Shown in pieces: positions 31,056-42,616 of a stretch of DNA of 64,000 nucleotides. Both the position numbers and the translations under genes were made by a program. The notes under the pieces are model-generated. The model was not told the DNA's origin, made no database searches, and was given only the letters and a program-made list of their open reading frames with translations. The stretch comes from Trametopsis cervina (Eukaryota; Basidiomycota; Agaricomycetes; Polyporales; Irpicaceae). Position 1 is the stretch's first letter. Every line of letters starts with the position of its first letter. The DNA lies in contig MU278357.1 in NCBI GenBank assembly GCA_022385755.1, positions 620,001-684,000 on the forward strand, read 5' to 3'.

Positions 31056-32916
31056 ATGAACTGGGATACGAACGCCCCAAGACGACGCACATCGACCTGG
31101 GGCGTACTCTCCTATACTCTCCTCTCGATATTTATCGCTGGTTTTCTCTTCCTCGGGTTGCGTGATTCGTGGTGGGATTATGGTCTTACACATGGGGGGC
31201 ATCGTGTCGGTGAGTGTTACATTGCTGCTGCCCGTGACGACCCAACTCACGCGACTGGCCAGACTTCCCGGACTTCGACAGAATAACGTCGTTCTATAGA
31301 GAGCTGTCGGAGTCGGAGGTTAACCTTGGTGAGTTGTGGCTGATTCCACCCCTGTCCTTGTCTGACAAGCTACCATAGACGATAGAAATGGTAGATTTTT
31401 CTTTATCGGAGACATACATGGGATGGACGAGTCGCTACAGTGCGTGACAACTCTCGTTTTCATCGCTCATGACAACTCATTTTGAGCTTCTAGTGATCTT
31501 CTTACCAAGCTCTCCTGGGACCCCTCACGCGATACCTTGTTCCTCGCAGGCGACGTTCTTGCCAAGTCAACACATGCAACATCCTTGTCCGTCCTCAAGT
31601 ACCTCTACACAAACCACATCAATGCCGAAGGTCGTCAAGTTATTTATCCCGTCCGCGGAAACCATGACCAGATGGTCGTACAATGGCGCGCCTGGCGAGA
31701 CTGGTTCGAGAGGCTCACCTCATCCTCCCGCCGACACCACCGTTTCCTGCCCCTCACCACCCTTTCAAACCTCCTATTCTCCACCCGCCCTACCTCCGCC
31801 GGCGACAAGGACGCCGCCGCCATTCACACAGGCCAAGACTTCCTAAACCTCATCGAAGCCGAATGGCTCGTCGCGAGCACAAGCAGCTCTTCTCCGCCAG
31901 ATCCGGAGGAATACATCGAGGTCGCTCGCAAACGTGCGCGGGGGACATGGCGCGCGGCATGGTGGGCGCGCATCCCCGAGACGCCTACGCATGGGCCCGA
32001 CAAGAAGGCATGGAAGATGTTCTCGGACCATTATTGGCTTGCAAGGGATTTAACCAGGGAGGAGGCTGCGTGGTTGATTGAGGAGGTGCCGTTGGTGAAT
32101 TGGATAAGAAGTCTGCATATGTTTGTGGTGCATGCGGGGATATTGCCTGCGGACTCAACGAGGGATATGGAGGACAGGAGGCAGCCATTGGCGAGGGTGC
32201 CTGGCGTGAAGAGGAAAGAGGGTCAGGAGCTCGAGAGGGAAGTGAGCTGGCGAATCCGAAGGGGTGAAGCTGCCCAGAAACCACTCGTCGTGGGGGAGGA
32301 TCGTTATGTGAACGGAACAGCCACTCCGGATATCGGGTATCTTCGCGGATTGCAGGAGGAGGCCATCCTATCGCAGGTACCGCAAAATACGGACCCCTGG
32401 GTAGTGCTGAACATGAGGAGCGTGAAGGACAGCGGGGAAGTGACGAGGAATGGGGACAATGGCACACCGTGGAGCGACATATGGAAAGATGCGATGGACA
32501 GCTGCAAGGGGTTCGGGTTGCCCGGAGAGGCTCGGTTAATCGAGCCTGGATTTACCTCGGAGAATGGGGAAGAAGGGACCTTGGACGACCTCTCGGGCCT
32601 GAAGAAGCATAAGAAGTACAAGCTACGATGCTACCCCAGCACGGTCGTGTACGGGCATGCCGCGACGCGCGGCTTGGACGTGAAACGATGGAGCTTCGGT
32701 GTCGACACGGGCTGCCTGTACGGCAGGAGGCTCACTTCTTTGGTGTTACGTGCAGGACGGAGCGGCCAAGATGAAGATGAGGAAGAAGAGGAAGAGGAAG
32801 ACGAGAGGGGCGTGTTGACGAAGAAGATAGACTTTGGCGACAAGGGGGCAGGTGTGCAGGCCAGACTCGTCAGCGTCAGGTGTCCGAACCCTGATGAGGA
32901 CGAGGATCTGGTGTAG
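31056..32916 (+). CDS. Membrane-anchored metallophosphoesterase, Ppn2-like
   Basis: Calcineurin/PPP-superfamily phosphoesterase. The closest named relative I recognise is yeast Ppn2, a Zn2+-dependent vacuolar endopolyphosphatase; the substrate here is inferred. Four exons (31056-31209, 31263-31328, 31379-31439, 31494-32916) give 567 residues. A short basic N-terminus precedes one membrane segment (GVLSYTLLSIFIAGFLFLGL), so the catalytic part is probably lumenal. Metal-binding motifs are FFIGDIHGMDES, LFLAGDVLAKS and VRGNHDQMV, then a His in MFVVHAGILP and a GH in VVYGHAATRGLDV. It ends in the family-like FGVDTGCLYGRRLTSLVL. A strongly acidic run (DEDEEEEEEEDE) lies near the C-terminus and is probably a loop. 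The long middle part holds a Trp-rich stretch (WRAAWWARIPETPTHGPDKK). Confidence 0.83.
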
Positions 32917-33989
32917 CTGCCTTTCTGCGATTTTCGGTTCCAGCTCCTTTTCTTTATTCCATCTCGTCTCCAGTCAATTATGTATTATTACTAATATCTC
33001 AACGCATTCTTAGTTGCATCCACACTCCTACACATCCCTAGTCTATCCAGGACACTATTGCTTCCATAATCCCCTATTCCTTCTTGCGTCTTGCCTCTGG
33101 TTTGCACCGCTGTATCATAACACTAATAGATGATTCCTACTTGCTCTCTAAATCCGTGGTTGGGGTGCTGTGTTGATGTGTGTTTGTCTGCGACTTCGTG
33201 GCGCCAGCGCGACCGCGGGCACGCTGCCTGACGCTTTACCATCATCGCTTGACAGCGCATATATCCAATCGTGTTTTGCCACTTCGCAATAACATCTCAT
33301 TCGATATAGAATGGACGAGCGCTGTATTAGGTTCAGCGGCATGAGCGCGGGTAGCAGTGGTATTCGTACTCTTTTGCCGATTCTAACGATTCTCACCGTT
33401 AACAAATCCGCACTCAGGTTCAGTCCACAGGTCCCCACGACTCAGCACTATTTGTCAGAAACCTTGGTATGAAAAGGTACAGTGAGCCCACTACAAGCCG
33501 CAAGTTAGCCAATACCGAACCTAGAAGCATCCGCCGAACACACATGTTGTCGCCGAAGCTCAACTCTCAGGAGGAACCATGTTCGCGATGCTCTGTCACG
33601 TAAAATGCACTCCCATTGTCGCCCTTCGCTCGAGGGCTAATGCCGAAACCCCTGTAACTCGCAGTGCAGTATTGCTCCCTTCCAACACTATTTGGCGGTC
33701 GTGAGAGGTAATGGTCGTGATGTTGACCTTGACGCACTTCACCTCTCGGATTCTCCCGATGTACTCATGAACCCCCACCACGGGAACGACACGGAGCCTC
33801 GGGATCTCACCACAACGCACCTCTGATTGATTCACAAGTCGGAGTTCGTCAGCAGATCCTACACAGCTCTGGGTGCATGGGAACACCACTCATTCGAGGG
33901 TCACAAAGCGAGACCATATAAATTCCGAGCGGTACTTCAAGTTGCAGGTCCGTGTTCTCCCTCTGAACCCCGGCCAATCTCCGAACCTC
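32917..33989. other. Intergenic, 1.07 kb, upstream of monooxygenase 1
   Basis: No gene supported. Open frames of 70-97 codons occur on the minus strand without recognisable motifs. A TATA box at 33917-33923 marks the core promoter of monooxygenase 1. Confidence 0.45.
33917..33923 (+). promoter_or_regulatory. TATA box of flavin monooxygenase 1
   Basis: TATAAAT, 67 bp before the chosen start codon at 33990. The paralogous downstream gene has the same TATAAAT (37471-37477) at similar distance. Confidence 0.6.
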
Positions 33990-36645
33990 ATGTTTTCCAA
34001 GCTCGCGGACTGGGCCTCAGGGCGGAAGCTGTCTCGATCTGCTACGGAGTCTGACTCGAAAAGAGAGCAGGGTGGCCCTGCGACGCCCCTTGAACCCGGG
34101 GGCCCAAGTGGGCAATCTAAGGCTGAACCTGCCAGTAACAATGGCCCCGCCGCTGAACTTGGTGCTGGTGGCGTAGACGACTCGACGTACATCGCACCGG
34201 AGTTCAACATCGATCAGTTCAGGCGTATGAAGGTTATCTGCATTGGTGCTGGTATGAGCGGAATACTATCTGCTATACGGTACGAAGCTTTCTACCAATT
34301 TATTGTCGCCCTTTGAGGGTATTATTGCAGATTCCGACAACGGATCCCGAACCTCGAATTCAAAATATACGAAAAACAGTCTGGTGTAGGTGGAACTTGG
34401 TGGGCCAATCGGTACCCTGTATGCGTTTTGTATCTATATCATGAACTATTAAAAAACTGAAGGGCATGTCTAGGGTGTCGCCTGTGACTCGCCAATTCAC
34501 GCCGTGAGTCCTCATACCATCCACTGGCATTTTATCGTCTGACCGTACACCACAGTACCAATACGCGTTTGAGAACTATGTAAGCTGTGTCTCTCCCTGC
34601 AGCACCGAAACCAGATACGATCCCTCTGCCTGCAGACAGAGTGGACCCAATTCTACGCCTCGGGAGAGGAGATCCTTGCAAACGTCGAACGTATCGTTGA
34701 CAAACATAAGTTACGCGATTATATCCACCTTGAGCACGAGCTTGTCCGCTCGGAATGGGATGAATCACGTGGGCAGTGGACCGTCCGCATCCGCCATGGC
34801 GGAGCAGAGTTTGAGGAGACGTGCGATGTGCTGCTGCTTTGCGTAGGAAGCTTGTGTCGGTGGCACTGGCCAGACATCGAAGGACTGAAGGATTTCCGAG
34901 GCACCATGATGCATACGGCCCAGTGGGATTCGGAGAAGGGTAATCTCGACACCTGGGGCGACAAGACTGTGGGAGTAATCGGGAATGTAAGGGCGCTCGT
35001 TTCTCCTAGATTTACGCTGAACGAATTTGCATTGCGACGACACAGGGGTCGTCCGGCATTCAAGTTGTATCTGCTATCCAGCCCAAGGTCAAGTCCATTA
35101 TCAATTACGCCCGGCAGAAGACTTGGATCACGGCCGACTTTGCTATCAATGAGTTGTTGACTGCCTTGGGGCGCGCGCCCGGCGATACGGACGGTACGTA
35201 GTTGGGGAGTTTATACTACTCCTTTCTGCGAGTTCACTGAAAGCACGTGTAGCGGTGTTCACCGAGAAGGAGCGAGAATATCTCAGGAACCCACGGAACG
35301 CTGATGAATTCAAGCTGACCATTGCGGAGTCTATGAATGTGGGTACATGTATCTTCTCGATTGGAATTCCAAAATCTAATCATGAGATATTGCGATAATG
35401 CAGGTCTTTATCAAACTTGCCATGAGGGACTCAGAACTGCAAAAGCAGACTCAGCTTCAATTCAAAGCCGAAGTTGAGAGACGCCTGGCGAAGAAGCCCG
35501 AGCTTGTAAATGAATGTAAGACTTCGATACTCTCTATCGCCCATAGTTTGTCAACGCACTGCCCGCTGACTCTGTGATTACTTGCAGTTGTTCCAGACTT
35601 CTCCGTGTTCTGTCGTCGTATCACTCCGGGGGCGAAGTACTTGGAGGCTCTATGTGCTGATAACGTGAATACCCTCAAAACATAACATTAGGGTATCTTT
35701 TCGCTGATGTTGACTCTTTCCAGTGCACATACGAAACAACCCATATCAAGCGCATTACGCCGTCTGGCATCGAATTGAAAGATGGCCGACACAACGACCT
35801 AGACGTTCTCGTTCTGGCCACTGGGTTTGACGTTTCCTATCAGTACCCATTCCCTATTATTGGGCGGCGGCAAACGAAGCTGAACGACAGGTGGACTCCG
35901 TACGCCGAAGCCTATATGTCTGTAGCAGTTGACGGCTTTCCAAACATGTTCCTCCCATACGGGCCGGCATCGGGGACGAGCACAGGCTCGATTATAACCA
36001 TGGTGGAACAAGAAGTGGATTATATCGTCAAATGTGTGGCCAAGCTGCAAAGAGAGAGGATCAAGGCCATGGAGCCGAAGAAGACAGCGATGAAGAATTG
36101 GGCGCAGCATATGCGGGTATGTCACAACTTTTCTAGGTGGAAAATGTCAAGCTCAATCCCACGGGGGATGCTATTCTAGGGCTACTTCCCCAAGGCGAGT
36201 TCGAACACACCTCGAGTTGAAATTCAAGTTCTGATCTACCACGGAATTTCCTAGACTGTTTTCACAGAGGACTGCAGATCTTGGTATAAGGCCGCCGACG
36301 GAACCGTCATGGGTCAATGGCCAGGTGCCGTCCCCGGAAACCTACGTTCTGGCTTTATAACTGATTGAATTGGTCTCGGTGTAGGCAGCGTTATTCATGC
36401 TGTCAAAGCATTGGAACATCCCAGATGGGAAGATTATGACTACGAGTTGTACGATGATACGACCAATGATCTTTATTGGCTGGGCAATGGCCAAACGGTG
36501 GACGAGCATAACAAGACAGGCGACCGTGAGTACCGTATTCGTATCCACCTATTATCGGAAGTGGGACTGACTGTAATTTATTTGGGTGACGCTGTTAGTT
36601 GTGTGGTATTTGAGAAACGTCGATATACCGCCAATCCCACAGTAA
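33990..36645 (+). CDS. Flavin-containing monooxygenase, Baeyer-Villiger type (copy 1)
   Basis: FAD- and NADPH-dependent oxygenase likely to insert oxygen into a ketone or hydroxylate a small molecule. I start it at 33990 (MFSKLADWASGRK) because copy 2 begins with the matching MFS...W...GR. A variable linker leads to the FAD-binding fold VICIGAGMSGILSAIR, then GVGGTWWANRYPGVACDSP. The Baeyer-Villiger fingerprint F-x-G-x3-H-x3-W-[PD] is met by FRGTMMHTAQWD. The NADPH-binding GNGSSGIQ is made by splicing at 34987-35045. DVLVLATGF is the ATG-type motif after the second Rossmann fold. It ends WYLRNVDIPPIPQ. About a dozen introns all close in frame. The substrate is unknown. Tandem with a homologous gene 880 bp downstream. 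Confidence 0.9.
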
Positions 36646-37527
36646 GGTAAATCGTAATCGTCTGGGTAGATGTATGTCCAAGTATACACTATGCATCCCT
36701 TCTATGGACGGAGCGGAGAATCTCGTACCGCAGACTTGACGCTGAGCGAGGGCGGCTGCAGTTTGAAAGTTCATCGGCCAAGTGGACATTCTGACAATGC
36801 TGGCGACTAATGTCGTTCGGTTCACCTGATATTTGACACATATCATCTCCCGCCTGCCTGCTATTGTGTTTGGTCACGTTATAGGGTCGTATGCGCAGGT
36901 GCAATCGTATGAGGTACGTTATGTGGCGTTCACCCTGATGCTCGATCCTATTGAACGGCGAATTCAGGTCGCATGCTCTACGAGCATGACAGCGGGCACT
37001 GACTTGAATCCACGTATACGCCTCGTGTTGGGATCATCATATGTCACTTCAAGTAAGTTTGTGCCACCTCGATTGTCCGGTTCAGTGCACGCGTCTTTCC
37101 ACTGACCCCCACCATCGGAAGCAGTGGTGCTGTTCACGGCACGGTGCACTCAGAAAATCTCACAGTAGTCAATATACCCCTCTGAAGTCTCTTCTATGGA
37201 AATTGCAGAGCTGGCGTCATAAGATATGCGGACATTGTTTTATCCAGATCCCTTCCATTCGTGGGCCTTACCTGAGAACTCGCGGAGTAACACAGCCCTC
37301 ATTGAGGGTATGGTGCGTACATGACTAGTCGCCTCGGGCATAGCCCGGCATCTGCTCTAAGGAATGGGCCTTCCACGGATTCCCTTCCACCCTGAAGCAC
37401 AAATGAGGCGGTATATTCGCAATGTCGCTTCCACTCTTGCATTGTAGCATCAAATCTGGGAATGCGAGACTATAAATGTTGTTCGCTAGTCCAGATGAGT
37501 CTCCGCATCCACCGGTTCTGTCTCATC
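36646..37527. other. Intergenic, 882 bp, between the two monooxygenase genes
   Basis: No gene supported. It holds the 3' UTR of copy 1 and the promoter of copy 2, with a TATA box at 37471-37477. I saw no obvious long sequence shared with the region before copy 1. Confidence 0.45.
37471..37477 (+). promoter_or_regulatory. TATA box of flavin monooxygenase 2
   Basis: TATAAAT, 57 bp before the start codon at 37528. An in-frame ATG at 37495 lies so close to the TATA box that it is less likely to be in the mRNA. Confidence 0.6.
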
Positions 37528-40078
37528 ATGTTTTCTCCTTCCGCGGGCTGGTTCTGGCCCTTTGGTCGTAACAGAAAAACACATGCAGACTCCGTACACA
37601 CATACACTCCTCCTCAGTTCAACATTGATGACTACCGACCCATGAAGGTGATATGCATCGGTGCGGGCTTCAGCGGAGTCGCCTGTGGCATCAGGTTTCG
37701 CCGATACAATTTGCACGTCGTAGCTCAGGACACTCACATACTTGAAACGTACATAGGTTCCGGCAGAAAGTGCCCAACCTCGACTTCAAGATTTACGAGA
37801 AGCAAGATGGGATCGGCGGTACCTGGTTTGCGAACCAGTATCCGGTGAGATCGACGTTGTTGGACCGTCGGCACGCTTTCAATTGAGCTGATCAAACTCG
37901 CACACAGGGCGTAGCGTGTGACATACCTAGTCATGTGGTATGTCGCGGCCTCCGAGTCGTTTTCTGCGTTTTGTAACGGGTTGTCTGATCAAATGTATCA
38001 CAGTATCAATATACTTTCGAGAATGAGGTGTGTATTGCCGCTCAACTGAGAACGGTGCTACGCTCATATCAATCTAGACGCAATGGTCGAAGTTTTACTC
38101 TCCAGGACAGGAGATCCAAGCTAATATCGAGCGTGTGGTGGACAAGTACAAGCTTCGACCCTATATCCATCTCAAGCATGAACTTACACATGCGAAGTGG
38201 GATGGGTCTACTTCTAAATGGACTGTGCGCATACGGCGTCTGAGAGAAGACGGGAGTACGGATGAATTCGAGGAACCATGTGACGTGTTGATGCTTTGCA
38301 TTGGTGGTCTCAATCGGTGGCAGTGGCCGAACATCGACGGGCTGAAAGCTTTTAAGGGCACTATTCTTCATACCGCCCAGTGGAACCAGACAGATGGTGC
38401 ATACGAGAATTGGGGTAACAAGAATGTCGGAGTGGTTGGTAATGTAAGAGCCGGCACCTGCGACGCGCAATGGGATCGGCTTAACAAGTGTACTCCGTTA
38501 GGGATCATCCGGGCTTCAAGCAGTATCAGCTATACACCCGAAGGTCAAGACGCTTATAAACTACGGGCGACAGAAGACTTGGATTGCTCCCGACCTTGCG
38601 ATAGACGAGGTTAGGAGTAGATTGCACCGGCAGTCTGGGGATCCGGACAGTATGTAGCCTTTCCACCCCATCAGGTCGTAGCTTGCTGATTACATCTTGA
38701 AAATAACTACGTGCAGTAACTTTTACGAAGGAAGAGCTGGAAAAGTTCAAGGACGTGAAGTACGCGAGGGAGTTCAGACATGCGGTCGAACACCAGATGA
38801 ACGTAAGTGGGGGTAGAACGCAGACCATTATATAATTACATTGACCACTGGGTGCAACGCGTGTAGACTGTCCACATGACGTCAATACGTGACTCGGATC
38901 TGCAGAAGCGAGTCAGAGCGTTAGTCGAAGAAGACATGCGAAACCGACTAGCGAAGAAGCCAGAGCTGCAGGCCAAGAGTGAGCTACTTTACTTTGTTCA
39001 TCCTCTCTGTGATAGCATCTCATGCGCTGCACTCAGTCATACCTAGCTTTTCTATCTTCTGTCGACGCCTGACTCCGGGGGATGGCTACCTCGAAGCTCT
39101 ATGCGCGGAGAACGTGAGTAGAATGCAGTGCTCATGCAGCTACTTTCAGCGCTGAATGTTGACCATATCCAGACCACCTACGAGACAACTCCTATCAAGC
39201 GTATTACTCCGACTGGTATTGAACTCGTCGACGGACGACATAACGACCTGGACGTTCTTGTCCTTGCCACAGGCTTTGATGCCTCCTACCGCTACCCATT
39301 CGATATCATCGGTCGTGGAGGCAATAAATTGAATGACCGCTGGGACCCATATCCCGAGGCGTACATGTCGGTTGCCGTCGATGGCTTCCCGAACATGTTC
39401 CTTGCTTTTGGCCCTGCATCTGGTCTTAATACAGGAACTCTGGTCGCTATGCTCGAGACTCAGGTCGAGTACGCTGTTCAAGCAACCTTAAAGATGCAAA
39501 GAGAACGCTTGAAATCGATGGAGCCGAAAGAAGAGGCGACAAAGGATTGGACGCAGCATATGCGGGTGAGCTCTAGATCCGTTATCTATTTTGCGCGTGA
39601 CATCAATGGTCGTGTGCTTGCTGTCAGGCATACTTTCCGAAGGTATGCAACATGTTTGGGAGCTTTGAATCAGAGCCTGAACTTAGAACCTTTCTAGACG
39701 GTATATACTGACGACTGTAATTCTTGGTACAAGACCCGAGATGGAGTGGTCATAGGACTCTGGCCAGGTGAAATACGCCGTTTCACTGCTGCATTATCCA
39801 CCCTCACTTCTGATATTCTGTCGCAGGCAGTATCCTTCATGCTATCAAAACACTGAAACACCCGCGATGGGAGGACTTCAATTACGAACGACTGGATGAT
39901 ACGCCCAACAGGTTATATTGGATCGGAGATGGCCAGACGGTGAACGAACGTACGCTGACAGGAGACTGTAGGTGTATTTGTTATGTCATCCCCAGTACAA
40001 CGGAACTGACAAAGTATTTTTGGGACAGTGGCGTGGTATCTGACCGATGTTGACGTACCTCCTGTCCCTGAGAATTAA
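37528..40078 (+). CDS. Flavin-containing monooxygenase, Baeyer-Villiger type (copy 2)
   Basis: Paralogue of the gene before it. The start MFSPSAGWFWPFGRNRK at 37528 matches the N-terminus of copy 1; the upstream in-frame ATG at 37495 is the alternative. FAD-binding VICIGAGFSGVACGIRF and GIGGTWFANQYPGVACD lead to the fingerprint FKGTILHTAQWN, which has Asn where the signature has Pro or Asp. NADPH-binding GNGSSGLQAV is restored by removing the intron that begins at 38441 (donor GTAAGA). DVLVLATGF, then NMFLAFGPASGLNTG, follow. It ends LAWYLTDVDVPPVPEN. The linker before the FAD motif is much shorter than in copy 1. The intron layout follows copy 1. Substrate unknown; probably cytosolic, since no signal peptide is seen. 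Confidence 0.9.
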
Positions 40079-40774
40079 GGCATCTGATCGGACAACGTAC
40101 TGGGTCACTGTGTAGGTTCCTGAGGACTTCCTAACGGATTGAGAATAATGCAATAACTTGTACCACCACTCTCACAGTGTATCTACAAATTGTACTCGAA
40201 GCTGTTTTACGATCTCATTGAACGGCGATGATGCAGGGAAGATGTAACGCGTCTAATCTTCGCACTGACACGAACGATGTGGGCTGAGTCAAGTCATCGT
40301 TACTATCCGATCCCCGTGGTGGTCAATGCACGAAAACGGTTTGCGAGGGTGCTTCAAGGTAATAACAGAAAGTGATTGCTTGAGGGTATTCCAGTTATGC
40401 TACAAAAGAGTGGGAGGGTATGCTGCCCAGTGAAAGTATAATGCGACTAGTCCATGTTACTAGAGTGATTCGGGAGCGCTGCTCAACTTCGAGGAAGATT
40501 TTGAGGGTGTGATTAGAGTGTATGTATGAAGGAAATGTGGTACAATGGGCGTGCAACTCAGACTGGAGTAGCTGGGGACAGCGATTCTTCAACAGTCGAC
40601 ATCGATTTGCGGAATCCTAGTGCATCAATGGTATGATCAACGGCCTACGGGGCAATAAAACACCACGGGTCAGAACAGAACACTCCAAGATCGGAGGAGC
40701 TTCTAACTCACCGTTGAAGGTTCACTGCTTCCGTAAGCACTTGAGTTGGTTCCCCTAGATCTGATGCGGGAATC
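40079..40774. other. Convergent region between monooxygenase 2 and the DUF6534 gene
   Basis: 696 bp with two 3' ends. A minus frame at 40395-40592 is short and featureless. No gene supported. Confidence 0.45.
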
Positions 40775-42616
40775 CTACAGAAGTGCGATCAGGTCCATGC
40801 TTTGATGACGATAAGTGAGATGTAGAGAACCCACTTCCACTGAGTAAGGCCCTGTGCGAAACGTCGTCGAGAACTCGTATGCATCTGAGCGATCAGCAGG
40901 TGCATTGTTTTCCCGGATCTTGTTCCTCGCATTCAACCTTCAGGAGGGCGTTATGAGTGGGAGCGAGGCGTGAACACATTATGTCCACTCACATTGCCAG
41001 CATTGAGTTTGCATAGACTTCAGGAATGATAAGTTGGCGGCACGACTGTACGATAAGTGGGAGACACTTACGTTTGCTGATGAACTCTATCAGACCACCA
41101 AATAGAAGGCTTCCCGAGATCTTGACCTGCGGGGACGGAAATCAGGAAAGGAAGCGAGATCATACGAGGTGGGTGACAAATTACCGTGCCAACAATTACT
41201 GCTGAACATATACTGCAAAGACGATCAGTCATGGGGTGCATATGATCATGAGGAAGTCTCCTGACACAGTGAGTGCGCCAGTGCTGACTGTATAATGCAT
41301 GAGCTGTTGGATGCTGCCGCTTGTTCTGCAGTGAACGGTCAGTAAACACAAACACGTACTCGTTTCAAACGAGCTCACCGAGACCAGTTCGTGCGGTTCC
41401 AGCCCAAGAACCATACCAGCGTAGAGGTGATAGTGACATCCGCTATAAGGCCGAGAGCAAACGTCGTCTCCACGATACGCTATTTAAGACGGCAATTGAA
41501 TGATCAGCAGTAAACGGGCGGCAAGTGCAGCTAGTACTCACATCTGCTTCTGGATGTCCTCGGAAGGCCGTCCAAGTACTGTACTTGTAACTTGTGCAGA
41601 ACATTAGCTTCTCAGAGACCGCTCCATAGGAGCTGAACTCACAGTAACGACAGAGTCACTAACACGAACGGGCATCAATATTAGCACATACACGCTTTGC
41701 TGAGGGACATACCTATACTCATTGCTGTGTGAAACGGGTCAGTATCGCCATAGAGGAGCTGAACGAAGATGTGCTTACCATCACGGGCAACTAAAAGTAT
41801 TATCTGGATCGTTGGATGGGTCAAGAGCTTACTTTGAGCCTTTGGCAAAATGACGTACCGGTGCGGCAACGGCCAAAGGGTTCTTCTCGGACACTGAAAG
41901 GTATCAAAGCCAACCCAGAAAGGCGAAACGCTATCACATACTGTGCCAAATACGCCGCACATAGAATCTATACAGACAAGAGGATCAGCATGCATATGTA
42001 CGGTGAATGCACTCAAACTCACGCCGACGTCATGGTAACGATGAGAAGCTATGAGACACATGTGAGCTTTGTGACCCCCGATTTATGTCAAAGTTATAGT
42101 CACCTCTATCATTACCGTGAGCTGAGAGCAATCAGCATTACTCCGTACGTTTTCGCGAACGAGCTTACCGGGACGCTCCTAGAACATAACTAGTTTACTG
42201 CGTGCGGCGTATAGGAGGGGAATCCAGACTCACCATATGATCTTCCCAACACCGTTGACAGGATCGCCATAGTTCGTTATAAGATAGTCGTACAAGACTT
42301 GCAAGCACAGTGCGGTGTGGAATATCTCCAATATCCTGTCAGAAAATCATCAGCAGAGACATACCGGATGGCTCATGATCAATACAACCCACCACAGTGA
42401 CCCTATGAAGGCCTTGAGCTTTATTCCATCCATTTCATAATTGGTATAGTAGTAGTATATCTGAGCAGTGAAGATACCGAAAAGTCTGTGTGGATGCGCA
42501 CAGCGCTTATACGTCAGTATGAACGTTGACAGTTTGACGTCGACATACATGAATGCCAAGCAGAGTGTCACAAGTAAGGGCCCCGCGGCAAGCTCCAAGG
42601 CCGATTGCGGTGACAT
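40775..42616 (-). CDS. DUF6534-type seven-helix membrane protein (exon borders partly uncertain)
   Basis: Member of a large mushroom family of integral membrane proteins with unknown function. Read on the minus strand, pieces appear in family order: MSPQSALELAAGPLLVTLCL, FGIFTAQIYYYYTNYEMDG, LEIFHTALCLQVLYDYLITN, IIWSVPLTLLIVTMTSA, FYVRRIWHMSEKNPLAVAAP, DVTITSTLVWFLGWNRTNW, IQQLMHYTVSTGALT, ICSAVIVGTVKISGSLLFGG and SKLYANSMLAMLNARNKIRE. The last one is the hallmark motif before the cytosolic tail. There are at least twelve introns and several exons below 15 nt. I could not close two or three junctions with canonical sites, notably around 41240-41270 and 41700-41850. So either unusual splicing or a frameshift is present. 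Family assignment is good, the exact protein is not. Confidence 0.65.

Noticed and set aside
37495..37527. Earlier in-frame ATG for monooxygenase 2
   Set aside because: It lies only ~20 bp after the TATA box, and the next ATG gives an N-terminus that matches copy 1.
33990..40078. A secondary-metabolite cluster around the monooxygenases
   Set aside because: No polyketide synthase, NRPS, terpene synthase or dedicated transporter adjoins the pair; neighbours are a phosphoesterase and a DUF6534 membrane protein.
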